Positions 25,374 through 34,626 of a stretch of DNA of 64,000 nucleotides are shown piece after piece. Position 1 is the stretch's first letter. The number at the start of each line of letters is the position of its first letter. The notes below the pieces were generated by a model. It did no database searches. It was not told the origin of the DNA and saw nothing but the letters and a program-made list of their open reading frames with translations. The position numbers and the translations under genes were made by a program. Source of the stretch: Mycolicibacterium canariasense (GTDB taxonomy: Bacteria > Actinomycetota > Actinomycetes > Mycobacteriales > Mycobacteriaceae); the NCBI RefSeq assembly GCF_002101555.1, contig NZ_LQOL01000111.1:1-64000 (forward strand), read 5' to 3'.

Positions 25374-26751
25374 AAACTGTTTCGCCCTCATCGGAGGTCT
25401 TGTCGATCCGCTTGGCCAGGTACAGCGCTTCCAGGGCCAGCTCCACCGCCGCGGCCCGTTCACCGTCATTGGTGGCCCCGAGCCGTTCGGCGATCGCGTC
25501 CAGCACCGGCAGATCGGGCAGCGCGGCCAGCACGTCCTTGGCGCTGACCCGCTCACCCGTCGTCACCGGCGAGCCGTCCTCGACGGCGGCCACCAGGGGG
25601 CCCACGTCGATACCGCCCAGTGCCCGCGACGCGGTGTCGGCCGTCGCCCGGCGCAGCAGATGCTCCAGCACCACCTGCTCGCGGCCTTCCTCACCGGACT
25701 CGAATTCGAGCTTGCCGCGCAGCACGTCGATCACGGTGCCGAGGTCGACGACGCGGGCCACCGGCTCCTGTTCGCCGAGAATGGCCCCACGGTGCCGGGC
25801 GGACGCGGCCACCGTTTCGGCGGCGGCGATCGCGAACCGCGCCGACACCCCGGACCGCTGGTCGACGGCGCTGGACTCGCGCAGCGAACGGGCGAACCGG
25901 GCGACGATCTGCAACAGGTAGTCGGGCACCGGCGCGCTCAGGTGCGCCTCCTGCCTGATGACGGCCACCTCGGCGGCCAGCTCGAGCGGGTAATGGGTGC
26001 GGATCTCGGCGCCGAACCGGTCCTTGAGGGGGGTGATGATGCGGCCGCGGTTGGTGTAGTCCTCCGGGTTGGCGCTGGCGACGACGAGCACGTCGAGCGG
26101 CAGCCGCAGGGTGTAGCCGCGGACCTGGATGTCGCGCTCCTCCATCACGTTGAGCATGGCCACCTGGATGCGCTCGGCGAGGTCGGGCAGCTCGTTGACG
26201 GCGACGATGCCGCGATGCGAACGGGGAATCAGGCCGTAGGCGATGGTCTCGGGGTCGCCGAGGCTGCGGCCCTCGGCCACCTTGATGGGATCGATATCAC
26301 CGACCAGGTCGGCGACGCTGGTATCGGGAGTCGCGAGCTTCTCGGTGTACCGCTCGCTGCGGTGACGCCAGGCGATCGGGAGGTCGTCGCCGACCTCGGC
26401 GGCCCGGCGGATCGATTCCGGGGTGATGGGGCTGTAGGGGTGCTCCCCCAGCTCAGAGCCGGCGATGACGGGCGTCCACTCGTCGAGCAGGCCGGCCAGT
26501 GAGCGCAGCAGGCGGGTCTTGCCCTGTCCACGCTCACCCAGCAGCACGAAGTCGTGTCCGGCGATCAGGGCGCGTTCGACCTGGGGCAGCACGGTGTCCT
26601 CGAAACCGAACAGGCCGGGCCAGATGTCGTCGCCGGTGGCCAGCCTGGCCAACAGGTTCTCCCGGATCTCCTGCTTGATCCCGCGCTCGACATGACCGGA
26701 AGCGCGCAGCTCGCCGACGGTGCGGGGCAGATTGTTAGGTGACGTCACCAC
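25366..26751 (-). CDS. MoxR-type AAA+ ATPase (Rv0958-like)
   Basis: The 461-residue AAA+ protein of the MoxR/magnesium-chelatase branch has Walker A GERGQGKTR (72-80), Walker B GIVAVNELPDL with an N replacing the usual D before E, the VMEERDIQVRGYTLRLPLDV pre-sensor hairpin and LVVASANPEDY sensor 1, then a helical C-terminal lid. These ATPases work with a VWA partner, which is encoded immediately downstream with an eight-base overlap. It starts at a GTG. It lies divergent from the hydrolase at 26822. Confidence 0.9.
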   Translation of the reverse strand: MVTSPNNLPRTVGELRASGHVERGIKQEIRENLLARLATGDDIWPGLFGFEDTVLPQVERALIAGHDFVLLGERGQGKTRLLRSLAGLLDEWTPVIAGSELGEHPYSPITPESIRRAAEVGDDLPIAWRHRSERYTEKLATPDTSVADLVGDIDPIKVAEGRSLGDPETIAYGLIPRSHRGIVAVNELPDLAERIQVAMLNVMEERDIQVRGYTLRLPLDVLVVASANPEDYTNRGRIITPLKDRFGAEIRTHYPLELAAEVAVIRQEAHLSAPVPDYLLQIVARFARSLRESSAVDQRSGVSARFAIAAAETVAASARHRGAILGEQEPVARVVDLGTVIDVLRGKLEFESGEEGREQVVLEHLLRRATADTASRALGGIDVGPLVAAVEDGSPVTTGERVSAKDVLAALPDLPVLDAIAERLGATNDGERAAAVELALEALYLAKRIDKTSDEGETVYG

Positions 26752-26809
26752 TCCACGCTACGACTGCTGCCGAGTACCGGCATGGTCACCTGAATTTTCC
26801 CCGCCCCAA

Positions 26810-26829
26810 GTACCCAGTACCATGGGTAC
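26810..26829. promoter_or_regulatory. GTACCCA inverted repeat at the hydrolase start
   Basis: GTACCCA-GTACCA-TGGGTAC is a perfect 7-6-7 inverted repeat between two divergent genes. It spans the first candidate ATG of the hydrolase, suggesting either an operator or that translation starts at the GTG at 26831. Confidence 0.4.
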
Positions 26830-27844
26830 CGTGAATTCGCTCGAATGGCGTGACCGGCCGACCACCGTGCAATTCGGCCCGGCCTGCCGGCAATCACGAT
26901 TGCTGGGTGTGCTGACCGCGATCTCCCTGCGCACCGTGCTGGGTATCGTCACGATCATCGGCCTGATCGTCAACAAGGTGTGGCCGGCCGGATTGCAGCG
27001 CGCCCACCTCGATGTCATCGACCGGCCGCTGCGGTTCATCCCGCCGCTGCCCGGCACCAGCGTCACACCGGAGCGGCTGCCGCACTGCCCGGCCGAGTGG
27101 GTCGTCGCACCGGACGCCCGCGACTCCGATCGGGTGATCATCTACTTCCACGGGTCTGCGCTGGTGACCCTCGGCCTCAACTCGCATCGGCGGTTCGCCT
27201 CGAAACTGTCCGAGGCCACCGGTTCTCAGGTGTTCAACGTCGGGTATCGCCTGGCCCCGCAGGCCAGCATCGAAGAGGCCGTCGAGGACGGCCTGGACGC
27301 CTACCGGCATGTGCTCTCCCTCGGATTCACCCCGGATCGCATTGTGCTGGCCGGTGATTCGGCCGGCGGACTGATGGCCGCCGATACCGCGCTGGCGATC
27401 CGCGACGCCGGGCTACCGGTGCCCGCCGGCCAGGTTCTGCTGTCGGCGCTGACGTCGGCGGACATGCAGCTGAAGTACGCGGCGCTCAAGGAGCACACGG
27501 ATGTGCTGTTCCCGTTCATGACCGTCAAGTTCATCTACGACGTCTTCGCCACCGTCAACGGCACCCGACCGGTGCCGGTCATGCCGTCCGAGGCGAACAT
27601 GAGCGGACTGGGCCCCTTCCTGTTGCAAATCGGCACCAACGAGATGCTGCGCAACGACACCTTCACACTCGCCGACCGGCTACAGGCCGACGGTGTCCCG
27701 GTGTGGGTCCAGGTGTGGGACAAGGCGATGCACATGTTCCAGCTGTCCTTCGACGTGAACCCCGACGCCCGCCGTGCGGTCGAGGAGATCGCGTCGTTCG
27801 TGGAGTACGTGACGACGGCGGCTCGCGACGAGGCGGCGTCCTAG
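26822..27844 (+). CDS. Alpha/beta hydrolase, hormone-sensitive-lipase type
   Basis: The 340-residue hydrolase has an N-terminal hydrophobic stretch (LRTVLGIVTIIGLIVNKVW) that may anchor it, the strand VIIYFHGSALV at the oxyanion position where this family usually has HGGG, the nucleophile elbow GDSAGG with Ser180, and a C-terminal histidine (His304, DKAMHMFQ). The activity is probably esterase or lipase on short to medium acyl chains. The start is either the ATG at 26822 or the GTG at 26831; the inverted repeat at 26810-26829 covers the former. It is followed by a large hairpin. Confidence 0.85.
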   Translation: MGTVNSLEWRDRPTTVQFGPACRQSRLLGVLTAISLRTVLGIVTIIGLIVNKVWPAGLQRAHLDVIDRPLRFIPPLPGTSVTPERLPHCPAEWVVAPDARDSDRVIIYFHGSALVTLGLNSHRRFASKLSEATGSQVFNVGYRLAPQASIEEAVEDGLDAYRHVLSLGFTPDRIVLAGDSAGGLMAADTALAIRDAGLPVPAGQVLLSALTSADMQLKYAALKEHTDVLFPFMTVKFIYDVFATVNGTRPVPVMPSEANMSGLGPFLLQIGTNEMLRNDTFTLADRLQADGVPVWVQVWDKAMHMFQLSFDVNPDARRAVEEIASFVEYVTTAARDEAAS

Positions 27845-27873
27845 CGCCGGACTCCGGTCGGGTTGCCTCCGCC

Positions 27874-27945
27874 GTGCTCCAGCGAAATCGACCTCAGGGC
27901 TGTGGCGAGTTGTCCACAGCCCTCACGTCGATTTCGCTGGAGCAC
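27874..27945. repeat. Large hairpin with 32-bp arms
   Basis: Left arm 27874-27905 and right arm 27914-27945 are inverted repeats with two mismatched pairs, around an eight-base centre. The arms start GTGCTCCAGCGAAATCGAC and end CTGTGG at the loop. It lies 34 bases before the AbiEi/Vsr-like gene and 29 bases after the hydrolase stop. There is no T-run, so it is not a typical terminator; it may be a mobile repeat linked to the gene on its right. Confidence 0.85.
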
Positions 27946-27979
27946 CCGAGACGTCGGTGGCTACTGACACGATGCGGGC

Positions 27980-28774
27980 ATGGACCCGATCATCGGCTCG
28001 GAGGCCATCGCGAGCGGAGCGCTCACCAGGGCAGAACTGCGCTGGCGATTCACCGCGCTCTACCCGAATGTCTATGTGCCGAAAGACGCCACGCCCAGCC
28101 TGGGTACCTATGCCACGGCTGCGTGGTTGTGGAGCGGCCGGCGCGGCATCATCGCGGGCCGGACGGCGGCGGCACTGTACGGCGTGCCGTGGATCGCGAA
28201 CACGGGTCCCATTGAGCTCATCGCGCCGAACAGCAAGCACCCGGAAGGGCTGATCGTTCGCAATGAACGTATCGCCGTGGACGAGATCCGAATCATCGAC
28301 GGCGTGCCGATCACCACTCCTGAGCGCACCTCTCTCGACCTGGCCAGGCACTTGGAGCTACAGACCGCCGTCGAACACCTCGACGCCCTGGCCGCGATCA
28401 CCGGGCTGCGCAAGGACGATGTCTGGCACCTCGAAGAGCGCTACCCCGCCGCACGGGGCATCATCGCGGCCAGGCAGGCAATAGCCCTGATGGACGCCGG
28501 CTCCGGGTCACGATGGGAAACCCGGGTGCGGCTGATCATTCGGAGTGCCTCGGGTATCCCCGTTCCTCGCGTCGGCATCCGCATCAGCGACCTCACCATC
28601 GCGATGGGCTGGCCGAGATGGAAAGTCGGTATCGACTGCCGGGAACGACCGGCCGACGAGCGCGATTTCCTGCAGCGCATCGGCTGGACCATGGTGGCGG
28701 CGCTGCCACAGCACACCCGGGCTTCGATCATCGCGCGGGCCCGCACCGCGGTGTGGGCCCGCGCCGCTGCCTAG
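27980..28774 (+). CDS. AbiEi-like antitoxin / DUF559 (Vsr-like) protein
   Basis: The 264-residue protein has an N-terminal part reading [22 protein letters not shown], then [22 protein letters not shown] and [19 protein letters not shown], which matches a large mycobacterial family with an AbiEi-type antitoxin-like fold. The C-terminal part ([28 protein letters not shown]) corresponds to the DUF559/Vsr endonuclease-like domain, but the stretch that normally carries the second acidic and the basic residues looks shortened, so nuclease activity may be lost. No AbiEii toxin gene is adjacent. Its stop codon overlaps the purH stop on the other strand. Role unknown. Confidence 0.7.
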   Translation: MDPIIGSEAIASGALTRAELRWRFTALYPNVYVPKDATPSLGTYATAAWLWSGRRGIIAGRTAAALYGVPWIANTGPIELIAPNSKHPEGLIVRNERIAVDEIRIIDGVPITTPERTSLDLARHLELQTAVEHLDALAAITGLRKDDVWHLEERYPAARGIIAARQAIALMDAGSGSRWETRVRLIIRSASGIPVPRVGIRISDLTIAMGWPRWKVGIDCRERPADERDFLQRIGWTMVAALPQHTRASIIARARTAVWARAAA

Positions 28775-30339
28775 TGCGCGAAGTGCCGGGCCCCGGTGAG
28801 GTACAGCGTGATCCCGGCCTTCGCCGCGGCCTCGGTCACCATGTCGTCACGCATCGAACCACCTGGGTGCACAATCGCTTTCACGCCCGCATTGGTCAGG
28901 GTCTCCAGGCCGTCCGGGAACGGGAAGAAGGCATCCGAGGCCGCGACCGCGCCCTTGACCCGGTCACCGCCGCGCTCCACCGCCAGCCGGGCGGCATCCA
29001 CCCGGTTCACCTGACCCATGCCCACCCCCACGGTGGCACCGTCGGCCGCGACGACGATGGCGTTCGATTTCACCGCGCGGCAGGCCCGCCACGCGAACAC
29101 CAGGTCGGCCAGCGTGGCCGGATCGGCGGGCGTGCCGGTGGCCAGCGTCCAGTTGGCCGGGTTGTCACCCGCGGCGTCCAGCGCGTCGCGCTCCTGCAGC
29201 AGCAATCCACCGCTGATCTGCCGGAATTCGACACCGCTGTCCTGCGGCTCGGAGGCCACCAGGATGCGGATGTTCTTCTTACCGGACAGGATCTCGACCG
29301 CGCCGGGCTCATAGGCGGGCGCGACGATCACCTCGGTGAAGATGTCGGCCACCGTCTGCGCCATTTCCACGCTGACGGTGGAGTTGGTTGCGATGACCCC
29401 ACCGAAAGCCGAAAGCGGGTCGCATTCATGGGCTTTGCGATGCGCGTCGGCCACCGACACCGACGAGACGGCGATACCGCACGGGTTGGCGTGCTTGATG
29501 ATCGCGACACAGGTCTGCTCGTGGTCGAATGCGGCCCGCCAGGCCGCATCGGCATCGGTGTAGTTGTTGTAGGACATCTCCTTGCCGTGCAGCTGCTCGG
29601 CCTGGGCTAGGCCCGGCCAGCCGGCGTCGTCGCGGTACAGCGCCGCACCCTGGTGCGGGTTCTCGCCGTAGCGCAGCACCGCGGCGCGGTGCCAGGTGGC
29701 ACCCACCCACTGCGGCGGGCCGTCCGGGCCTGCGCCGTCTTCGGGCGCCAGCACCGAACCCATCCAGCTGGCCACCGCGACGTCGTACTCGGCGGTGTGC
29801 CGGAATGCCAACGCCGCCAGCCGCTTCCGCTCGGCCAGGGTGAAACCACCGGACCGCACGGCGGCCAGCACGCCCTCATAACCGAGCGGGTCGACGACCA
29901 CGGCCACGCTGGGATGGTTCTTGGCGGCGGCGCGCACCATGGACGGTCCGCCGATGTCGATCTGCTCGACGCACTCGTCGGGCGCCGCACCGGAAGCCAC
30001 CGTCTCGGTGAACGGGTAGAGGTTGACCACGACGAGCTCGAACGGGGCGATACCCAGATCCGCCAGCGCCGCCTCGTGCTCGGACTTGCGCAGGTCGGCG
30101 AGCAGGCCCGCGTGCACCTTCGGATGCAGCGTCTTCACCCGGCCGTCGAGCACCTCGGGGAAGCCGGTGACATCCTCCACCGGGGTGACCGGAACACCCG
30201 CCTCGGCAATCGTTTTCGCGGTGGATCCGGTCGACACGATGCTCACGCCCGCGTCGTGCAGCCCGCGGGCCAGCGCCCCCAGACCCGTCTTGTCGTACAC
30301 GCTGATCAACGCGCGCCGGATCGGCCGCTTTTCACTCAT
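28771..30339 (-). CDS. purH: Bifunctional AICAR formyltransferase / IMP cyclohydrolase PurH
   Basis: PurH performs the last two steps of IMP synthesis. The 522-residue protein has an N-terminal MGS-like cyclohydrolase domain ([49 protein letters not shown]) and the C-terminal transformylase domain with [48 protein letters not shown] and the conserved [14 protein letters not shown]. The ATG at 30339 is used; the frame to 30534 overlaps purN. It lies ten bases after purN. Confidence 0.97.
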   Translation of the reverse strand: MSEKRPIRRALISVYDKTGLGALARGLHDAGVSIVSTGSTAKTIAEAGVPVTPVEDVTGFPEVLDGRVKTLHPKVHAGLLADLRKSEHEAALADLGIAPFELVVVNLYPFTETVASGAAPDECVEQIDIGGPSMVRAAAKNHPSVAVVVDPLGYEGVLAAVRSGGFTLAERKRLAALAFRHTAEYDVAVASWMGSVLAPEDGAGPDGPPQWVGATWHRAAVLRYGENPHQGAALYRDDAGWPGLAQAEQLHGKEMSYNNYTDADAAWRAAFDHEQTCVAIIKHANPCGIAVSSVSVADAHRKAHECDPLSAFGGVIATNSTVSVEMAQTVADIFTEVIVAPAYEPGAVEILSGKKNIRILVASEPQDSGVEFRQISGGLLLQERDALDAAGDNPANWTLATGTPADPATLADLVFAWRACRAVKSNAIVVAADGATVGVGMGQVNRVDAARLAVERGGDRVKGAVAASDAFFPFPDGLETLTNAGVKAIVHPGGSMRDDMVTEAAAKAGITLYLTGARHFAH

Positions 30340-30349
30340 CGTTGCATCC

Positions 30350-30994
30350 TCAACATCCGAAGGCCGCCTTTCGCCCGGTCCAGGTGAGGCCGCGGGTAGC
30401 CACCGCGGCGAGCACGTCCACCAGTAGTCGTCGTTCGACCACCTTGATGCGTTCGTGCAAAGTTTCTTCGTCGTCATCATCGAGCACGGGCACGGTTTCC
30501 TGCGCCAGAATCGGCCCGGTGTCGGTCCCGGCATCGACCAGGTGCACCGTGGCGCCCGTCACGCGCACACCGTAGTCCAGCGCTTCGGCGACGGCCCGCG
30601 CGCCGGGGAAGGCCGGCAGCAAGGCCGGGTGGGTGTTCACCACGCGCCCTTCGAAGCGCGAAAGAAATTGGGGACCAAGAATTTTCATGAAACCGGCACT
30701 GACGACCAGATCGGGATCGTGGCGCGCCACCGCATCGGTGAGGGCAGCGTCCCAGCCGGCCCGGTCGGTGTGGTCGGCGAGCCGCACGGTGAACGACGGC
30801 ACCCCGGCGCCCGCGGCGATCTCCAGCGCACGGCACGCCCGGTCCGTGCCGACGGCGACCACCTCGGCCGGGTAGTCACCCGCGGCCGCAGCCAGCAGTG
30901 CCTCCAGCAGGGATCCGGTACCCGAAGCCAACACCACCAGCCGCGACGGTGCGGTCGGAGGCACCCTGATCGGGTCCCGGAGCGGGGGCTGCAC
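30350..30994 (-). CDS. purN: Phosphoribosylglycinamide formyltransferase PurN
   Basis: PurN transfers a formyl group from 10-formyl-THF to GAR, the third step of purine synthesis. The 214-residue product has [16 protein letters not shown] at the start, the catalytic signature region [32 protein letters not shown] (Asn and His visible) and the Asp in [13 protein letters not shown]. It starts at a GTG at 30994, ten bases after perM, and precedes purH. Confidence 0.95.
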   Translation of the reverse strand: MQPPLRDPIRVPPTAPSRLVVLASGTGSLLEALLAAAAGDYPAEVVAVGTDRACRALEIAAGAGVPSFTVRLADHTDRAGWDAALTDAVARHDPDLVVSAGFMKILGPQFLSRFEGRVVNTHPALLPAFPGARAVAEALDYGVRVTGATVHLVDAGTDTGPILAQETVPVLDDDDEETLHERIKVVERRLLVDVLAAVATRGLTWTGRKAAFGC

Positions 30995-31004
30995 GCCCAG
31001 CAGC

Positions 31005-32417
31005 CTAGTCGGCCTGTTCGCGTGGCTTTTCGACCGGATCCCCGTCGGTGAGGAAGTGCTCTTCCGGATCGAGCAGGGCCTCGTCGGGCTCCGGTCGTTG
31101 GGTGCGGGGCGCCCCGGCCTCCTTGGTCTCCTGAGCCTCGGCAACCTCAGAGACCTCGACGACCTCGACGTCGATCGGTTCGTCCAACACCACCACATCG
31201 GTGACGGCATCGTCGGGCTCCGGCTCCGGCTCGGGTTCGGGAACTGGCTTGACCGGTTTGGGGCGCTTGGCCAGGCCACCGGCCATCGCCACGGTGAGTC
31301 CGCCGATCGACACGAACCAGAGGAACACCGCGGGCCCGAACGTGACCTGGTCGACTCCGACGTCGCCGAAGTTGCCGAGCCGTCCACCGCCGGCGTGGCC
31401 GAGCAGCGCCATCACCGCGGCCGCGATGGCGGCGGCCACCACCAGCTTCGCGGCGGCGGTGGGCAGCGGCACCGGCCGTCGCGCACACTGCTGTCCCAGC
31501 GCCACCGCCGATACAGCGGCGACGATCAGCAGCGCGACCCAGATCGGCCCCAGCGGCGGGGTGGGCATGGCCGCCAATACCGGCACCGCCGGGATGTCAC
31601 CGCCCAGCACGGTGAACGAGCTGAAGGTGGCCAGCCCGACATGCGCCGTCGACCCGACCGCCACCGCCGCGGTTCCGACGATGACGTTGGGGATGTACAG
31701 CGCCGACAGCAGGGTGAGGCTGAACTGCCCGAATACCGAGTCGGTGATCCCGAACAGGTCGTGCATGGTGCCCCAGTGCACGATCAGCGAGCCCGCGGCC
31801 ACCACGCCGGACAGGCCGAAGAGCGCGAGCACGCCGGCGCCGGCGCCGCGCAGGGCGTCGGGCAGCCAGCCCGGCACCCAGGGCACCGACCGCATCTTGC
31901 CGGTGAGCAGGACGCCGACGACCGCACCGATCGCGTGCACCGCCAGCACGCCGGCGAATGCGCGCCCGGCGTTCGGCGTCTGCAGTTCGGTGAGCACCGA
32001 GGACGCGTCGTGGATGACGGCCAGCGCGAGCGCCGCGATGAGCAACGGGCCGCCCAGCGCGGAGGCCACCACCCAGCGGATGACGAACCAGGACGACCGC
32101 GCCGCGGCCGCGGCCGTCGTCCGGGCGGTGCCCCACACCATCAGCAACACCGGCAGCAGCGGCATCACACCGAGCTCGCGGCCACCGATCGACACCGGTA
32201 CCTGGTGCACGCCGAGCCACATGCTGGCGATCGCGCCGAAGGCGCCGGTCATATCGCTGTTGGCGATGAGCAACTGCAGCAGCGTCACCGCCGCGATGAT
32301 GCCGAGGGCAACCAGCGAGGGACCGAACGCGACGCGCAGCAGGTCGCGTGCCTGCCGGGTGCCGACTGACCGGTTGTCCACTAGCTGGGTCGCTCCTCGC
32401 GTGCTGGGCTCACGCAT
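31005..32417 (-). CDS. perM: Persistence and division membrane protein PerM (DUF6350, Rv0955-like)
   Basis: The 470-residue protein has about nine or ten membrane helices over residues 28-395 and a soluble acidic C-terminal tail with repeated EPEPEPEP and many E and D. Length, topology and position upstream of purN match M. tuberculosis Rv0955, PerM, which is needed in chronic infection and supports cell division by stabilising FtsB. The start is the ATG at 32417 with GAGGTGG upstream. It follows the Rv0954-like gene with 36 bases between. Confidence 0.88.
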   Translation of the reverse strand: MREPSTRGATQLVDNRSVGTRQARDLLRVAFGPSLVALGIIAAVTLLQLLIANSDMTGAFGAIASMWLGVHQVPVSIGGRELGVMPLLPVLLMVWGTARTTAAAAARSSWFVIRWVVASALGGPLLIAALALAVIHDASSVLTELQTPNAGRAFAGVLAVHAIGAVVGVLLTGKMRSVPWVPGWLPDALRGAGAGVLALFGLSGVVAAGSLIVHWGTMHDLFGITDSVFGQFSLTLLSALYIPNVIVGTAAVAVGSTAHVGLATFSSFTVLGGDIPAVPVLAAMPTPPLGPIWVALLIVAAVSAVALGQQCARRPVPLPTAAAKLVVAAAIAAAVMALLGHAGGGRLGNFGDVGVDQVTFGPAVFLWFVSIGGLTVAMAGGLAKRPKPVKPVPEPEPEPEPDDAVTDVVVLDEPIDVEVVEVSEVAEAQETKEAGAPRTQRPEPDEALLDPEEHFLTDGDPVEKPREQAD

Positions 32418-32453
32418 CCGGTGTCCACCTCGCCCGGATGCGCGACGCCCAGA

Positions 32454-33323
32454 CTACGACGGCGGCGGCCCAGCTTGCTCTGAGGACGCGGCGTGAGATT
32501 GTGTCGGGACCGCTGTGGTCGGGTCGGACGATCCGGCCGGCTGCGGCTGACCGAACGCGGGGAAGCCGGTGGGCGGCGTGGGCGGGCCGCTCTGCGGACC
32601 GGGCGCACCGGCGGCGGCGAAACCGCCGGTATTGGGGCCCTGGTAACCGCCGCCGTACTGGGCGGGCGGGGCGTAGCCGGGCCGGCCCTGCGGGGGCGCG
32701 GGCGGTGCACCGTAGGGCTGACCCGGCTGACCGTGCTGTTGGCCGGGCTGCTGACCACCGTGCTGTCCGTAATACGGCGCGCCGTACTGGCCATAGGGCT
32801 GCTCGTACCGCGGCCGCGGTTCGGGCGCGGTGATGATGCCCGCCTCCAGCAGCAGCGCCGCGATCGCGGCACCGGCCTGCAGCACCGTGCAGATGATCAC
32901 CAGATACAGCGCCCAGCCGATCGACACCCCCTGCGGTGCGTTGATCACCTCACCGAGCACCAGCAGGAAGGACAGCAGCGCGATGGCGGCCACCACACCG
33001 GCGGACACCTTCTGCTTGGGCAGCAGGGCGACGGCGCCGATCAGGCCGGCCAGCACCGACGCCGCCACCGCCAGCCCGATGCCGATGGTGCTGCCACTGG
33101 CGCTGCCGAACTGCGGGAAGTCCGAACTCTTGATGGTGAGCAGCGGTCCGAAGTTGAACGCGTAGGTGGCCAGTCCGAGGACGGCGACGGCGGCGAACAG
33201 GTAGACCGGCAGCTTGACCGGCTCGGCCGGATCCGTGACCTTCCCGAACTGCTGGGTCGGCGCGACGTACTGGTTGCCCTGCTGGGACTGCGGATATCCG
33301 GGACTACCGGGTGGGTAGGTCAT
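32454..33323 (-). CDS. DUF5336 divisome-associated membrane protein (34 kDa antigen type, Rv0954-like)
   Basis: The 289-residue protein has a short cytosolic N-terminus (MTYPPGSPGYPQSQQ), four membrane helices (about residues 42-62, 78-100, 110-128, 138-160) and a long glycine-, proline- and glutamine-rich tail with YGQ/GQ repeats (PYGQYGAPYYGQHGGQQPGQ). This matches the DUF5336 or 34 kDa antigen family; the M. tuberculosis protein has been placed in the division complex. It lies just upstream of perM in the same direction, which fits a joint role in division. Confidence 0.88.
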   Translation of the reverse strand: MTYPPGSPGYPQSQQGNQYVAPTQQFGKVTDPAEPVKLPVYLFAAVAVLGLATYAFNFGPLLTIKSSDFPQFGSASGSTIGIGLAVAASVLAGLIGAVALLPKQKVSAGVVAAIALLSFLLVLGEVINAPQGVSIGWALYLVIICTVLQAGAAIAALLLEAGIITAPEPRPRYEQPYGQYGAPYYGQHGGQQPGQQHGQPGQPYGAPPAPPQGRPGYAPPAQYGGGYQGPNTGGFAAAGAPGPQSGPPTPPTGFPAFGQPQPAGSSDPTTAVPTQSHAASSEQAGPPPS

Positions 33324-33382
33324 GACTCTCCTGTGTCGGCGATCTCGACCACCCACGCTAGCGCACCCACATGTGAGCGACC

Positions 33383-34513
33383 TCAGGCCGATACGAGCAC
33401 CGACGGGTCCAGCGCGCCTTCCTCGGACGCCTCGATTTCGCGGACCAGCGGCAGCACGTGCTTGCCGAAGTACTCGATTTCTTCCTGGAAGTGGAGGAAG
33501 CCGCCCAAGATGAGGTCGACACCCCGTTTGCGGTAGGCGGCGATGCGTTCGGCGATCTGCTCGGGGGTCCCGATCAGCTGGGTGCGGAACCCGTCGTTGT
33601 ACTGGACGAGGTCCTCGAACGAGGAGTCGGCCCACATGCCCTTCTTGTCCGACGTCGAGCTCCCGGCCTGTTGGACGGCGCCGCGGAAGCCCTCGACGGC
33701 CGGCTTGTTGGCCTTGGCGATGATCTCGCGGAGGACCTCTTTCGCCTCTTTCTCGGTGTCCCTGGCGATGATGAACCCGTTGAGGCCGAACTTCACCTCA
33801 CGGCCCGCGGCTCTCGCGTGGTCGCGGACGTCGACCACCTGTTCGGTGATGCCGTCGAAATCCTTGCCGTTGGAGAAGTACCAGTCGGCGTAGTAGCCGC
33901 CGTTGCGGCGGGCGGCCGTGGAATTGCCACCCTGGAATAGTTCGGGGTTGGAGCGCTCGGGGGTGTTCAACGGCTTGGGCTTGAGCGTGAAGTCGTGGAT
34001 GCGATAGAAGTCGCCGCGGAAGTCCACGTCGTCCTCGGTCCAGATCTTGCGCAGCACCTGCAGGAACTCGGCGCTGCGTCGGTAGCGCTCGTCGTGCTCC
34101 AGCCAGGGCTCGCCCAGGTGGGTGAACTCGTCCTTGAACCAGCCGGACACCACGTTGACCGCGAACCGGCCGCCGGACAGGTGATCGGCGGTGGCCCCCA
34201 GCTTGGCCAACACGGCGGGCTGCCACAGGCCCGGATGCACCGCGGCGATCACCTTGAGCCGCTCGGTGGCCAGCAGCAGGGCCAAGCTGAAACTGGTCGA
34301 TTCGTGCTGGTACTCCGCGCCGTAGCTGGCCTCGTACCGGACCTGCGACAGGGCGTACTCGAACCCGTTGTTCTCCGCGGTCTGCGCGAGCTTCTTGTTG
34401 TACTCGTAATTCCAGTCGGTGCGCTGCTCGATATCACTGGTCACCAGGCCGCCACTGACGTTGGGCACCCAGTAGGCGAACGTGATGTGGTCGGCGATGC
34501 GTTCGGTCGTCAT
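33383..34513 (-). CDS. sfnG: Dimethylsulfone monooxygenase SfnG
   Basis: This 376-residue flavin-dependent monooxygenase of the luciferase-like/SsuD group converts dimethylsulfone to methanesulfinate with FMNH2. It closely follows the SfnG pattern I recall: ITFAYWVPNVSGGLVTSDIEQRTDW, YGAEYQHESTSFSLALL, VNVVSGWFKDEFTHLGE, LEHDERYRRSAEFL, SSFEDLVQYNDGF and GFLHFQEEIEYF. The ATG at 34513 is chosen; a GTG at 34549 is in frame. No flavin reductase or methanesulfonate genes are adjacent. It diverges from the luciferase-like oxidoreductase at 34627. Confidence 0.9.
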   Translation of the reverse strand: MTTERIADHITFAYWVPNVSGGLVTSDIEQRTDWNYEYNKKLAQTAENNGFEYALSQVRYEASYGAEYQHESTSFSLALLLATERLKVIAAVHPGLWQPAVLAKLGATADHLSGGRFAVNVVSGWFKDEFTHLGEPWLEHDERYRRSAEFLQVLRKIWTEDDVDFRGDFYRIHDFTLKPKPLNTPERSNPELFQGGNSTAARRNGGYYADWYFSNGKDFDGITEQVVDVRDHARAAGREVKFGLNGFIIARDTEKEAKEVLREIIAKANKPAVEGFRGAVQQAGSSTSDKKGMWADSSFEDLVQYNDGFRTQLIGTPEQIAERIAAYRKRGVDLILGGFLHFQEEIEYFGKHVLPLVREIEASEEGALDPSVLVSA

Positions 34514-34603
34514 GGCTGCCATCGCAGCAGCCCGCGCGGCGATAGTCACCGGTAACGATCTGCCTGAACCGAACCGACCCCGCCCCGCCCTTGCCCTCCA
34601 GAC

Positions 34604-34617
34604 TAGAACACGTTCTA
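34604..34617. promoter_or_regulatory. KstR-type operator (TAGAAC-AC-GTTCTA)
   Basis: TAGAACACGTTCTA matches the KstR motif TNNAACNNGTTNNA at every defined base and is a perfect palindrome apart from its two centre bases. It ends nine bases before the ATG at 34627 and overlaps TCTAAT, a plausible -10. KstR represses cholesterol and lipid catabolism genes in mycobacteria. Confidence 0.72.
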
Positions 34618-34626
34618 ATTCTTGCC

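Noticed and set aside
34604-34617. A LexA/SOS box at TAGAACACGTTCTA
   Set aside because: The mycobacterial SOS box is TCGAAC-N4-GTTCGA; this site has a two-base spacer and fits the KstR motif instead.
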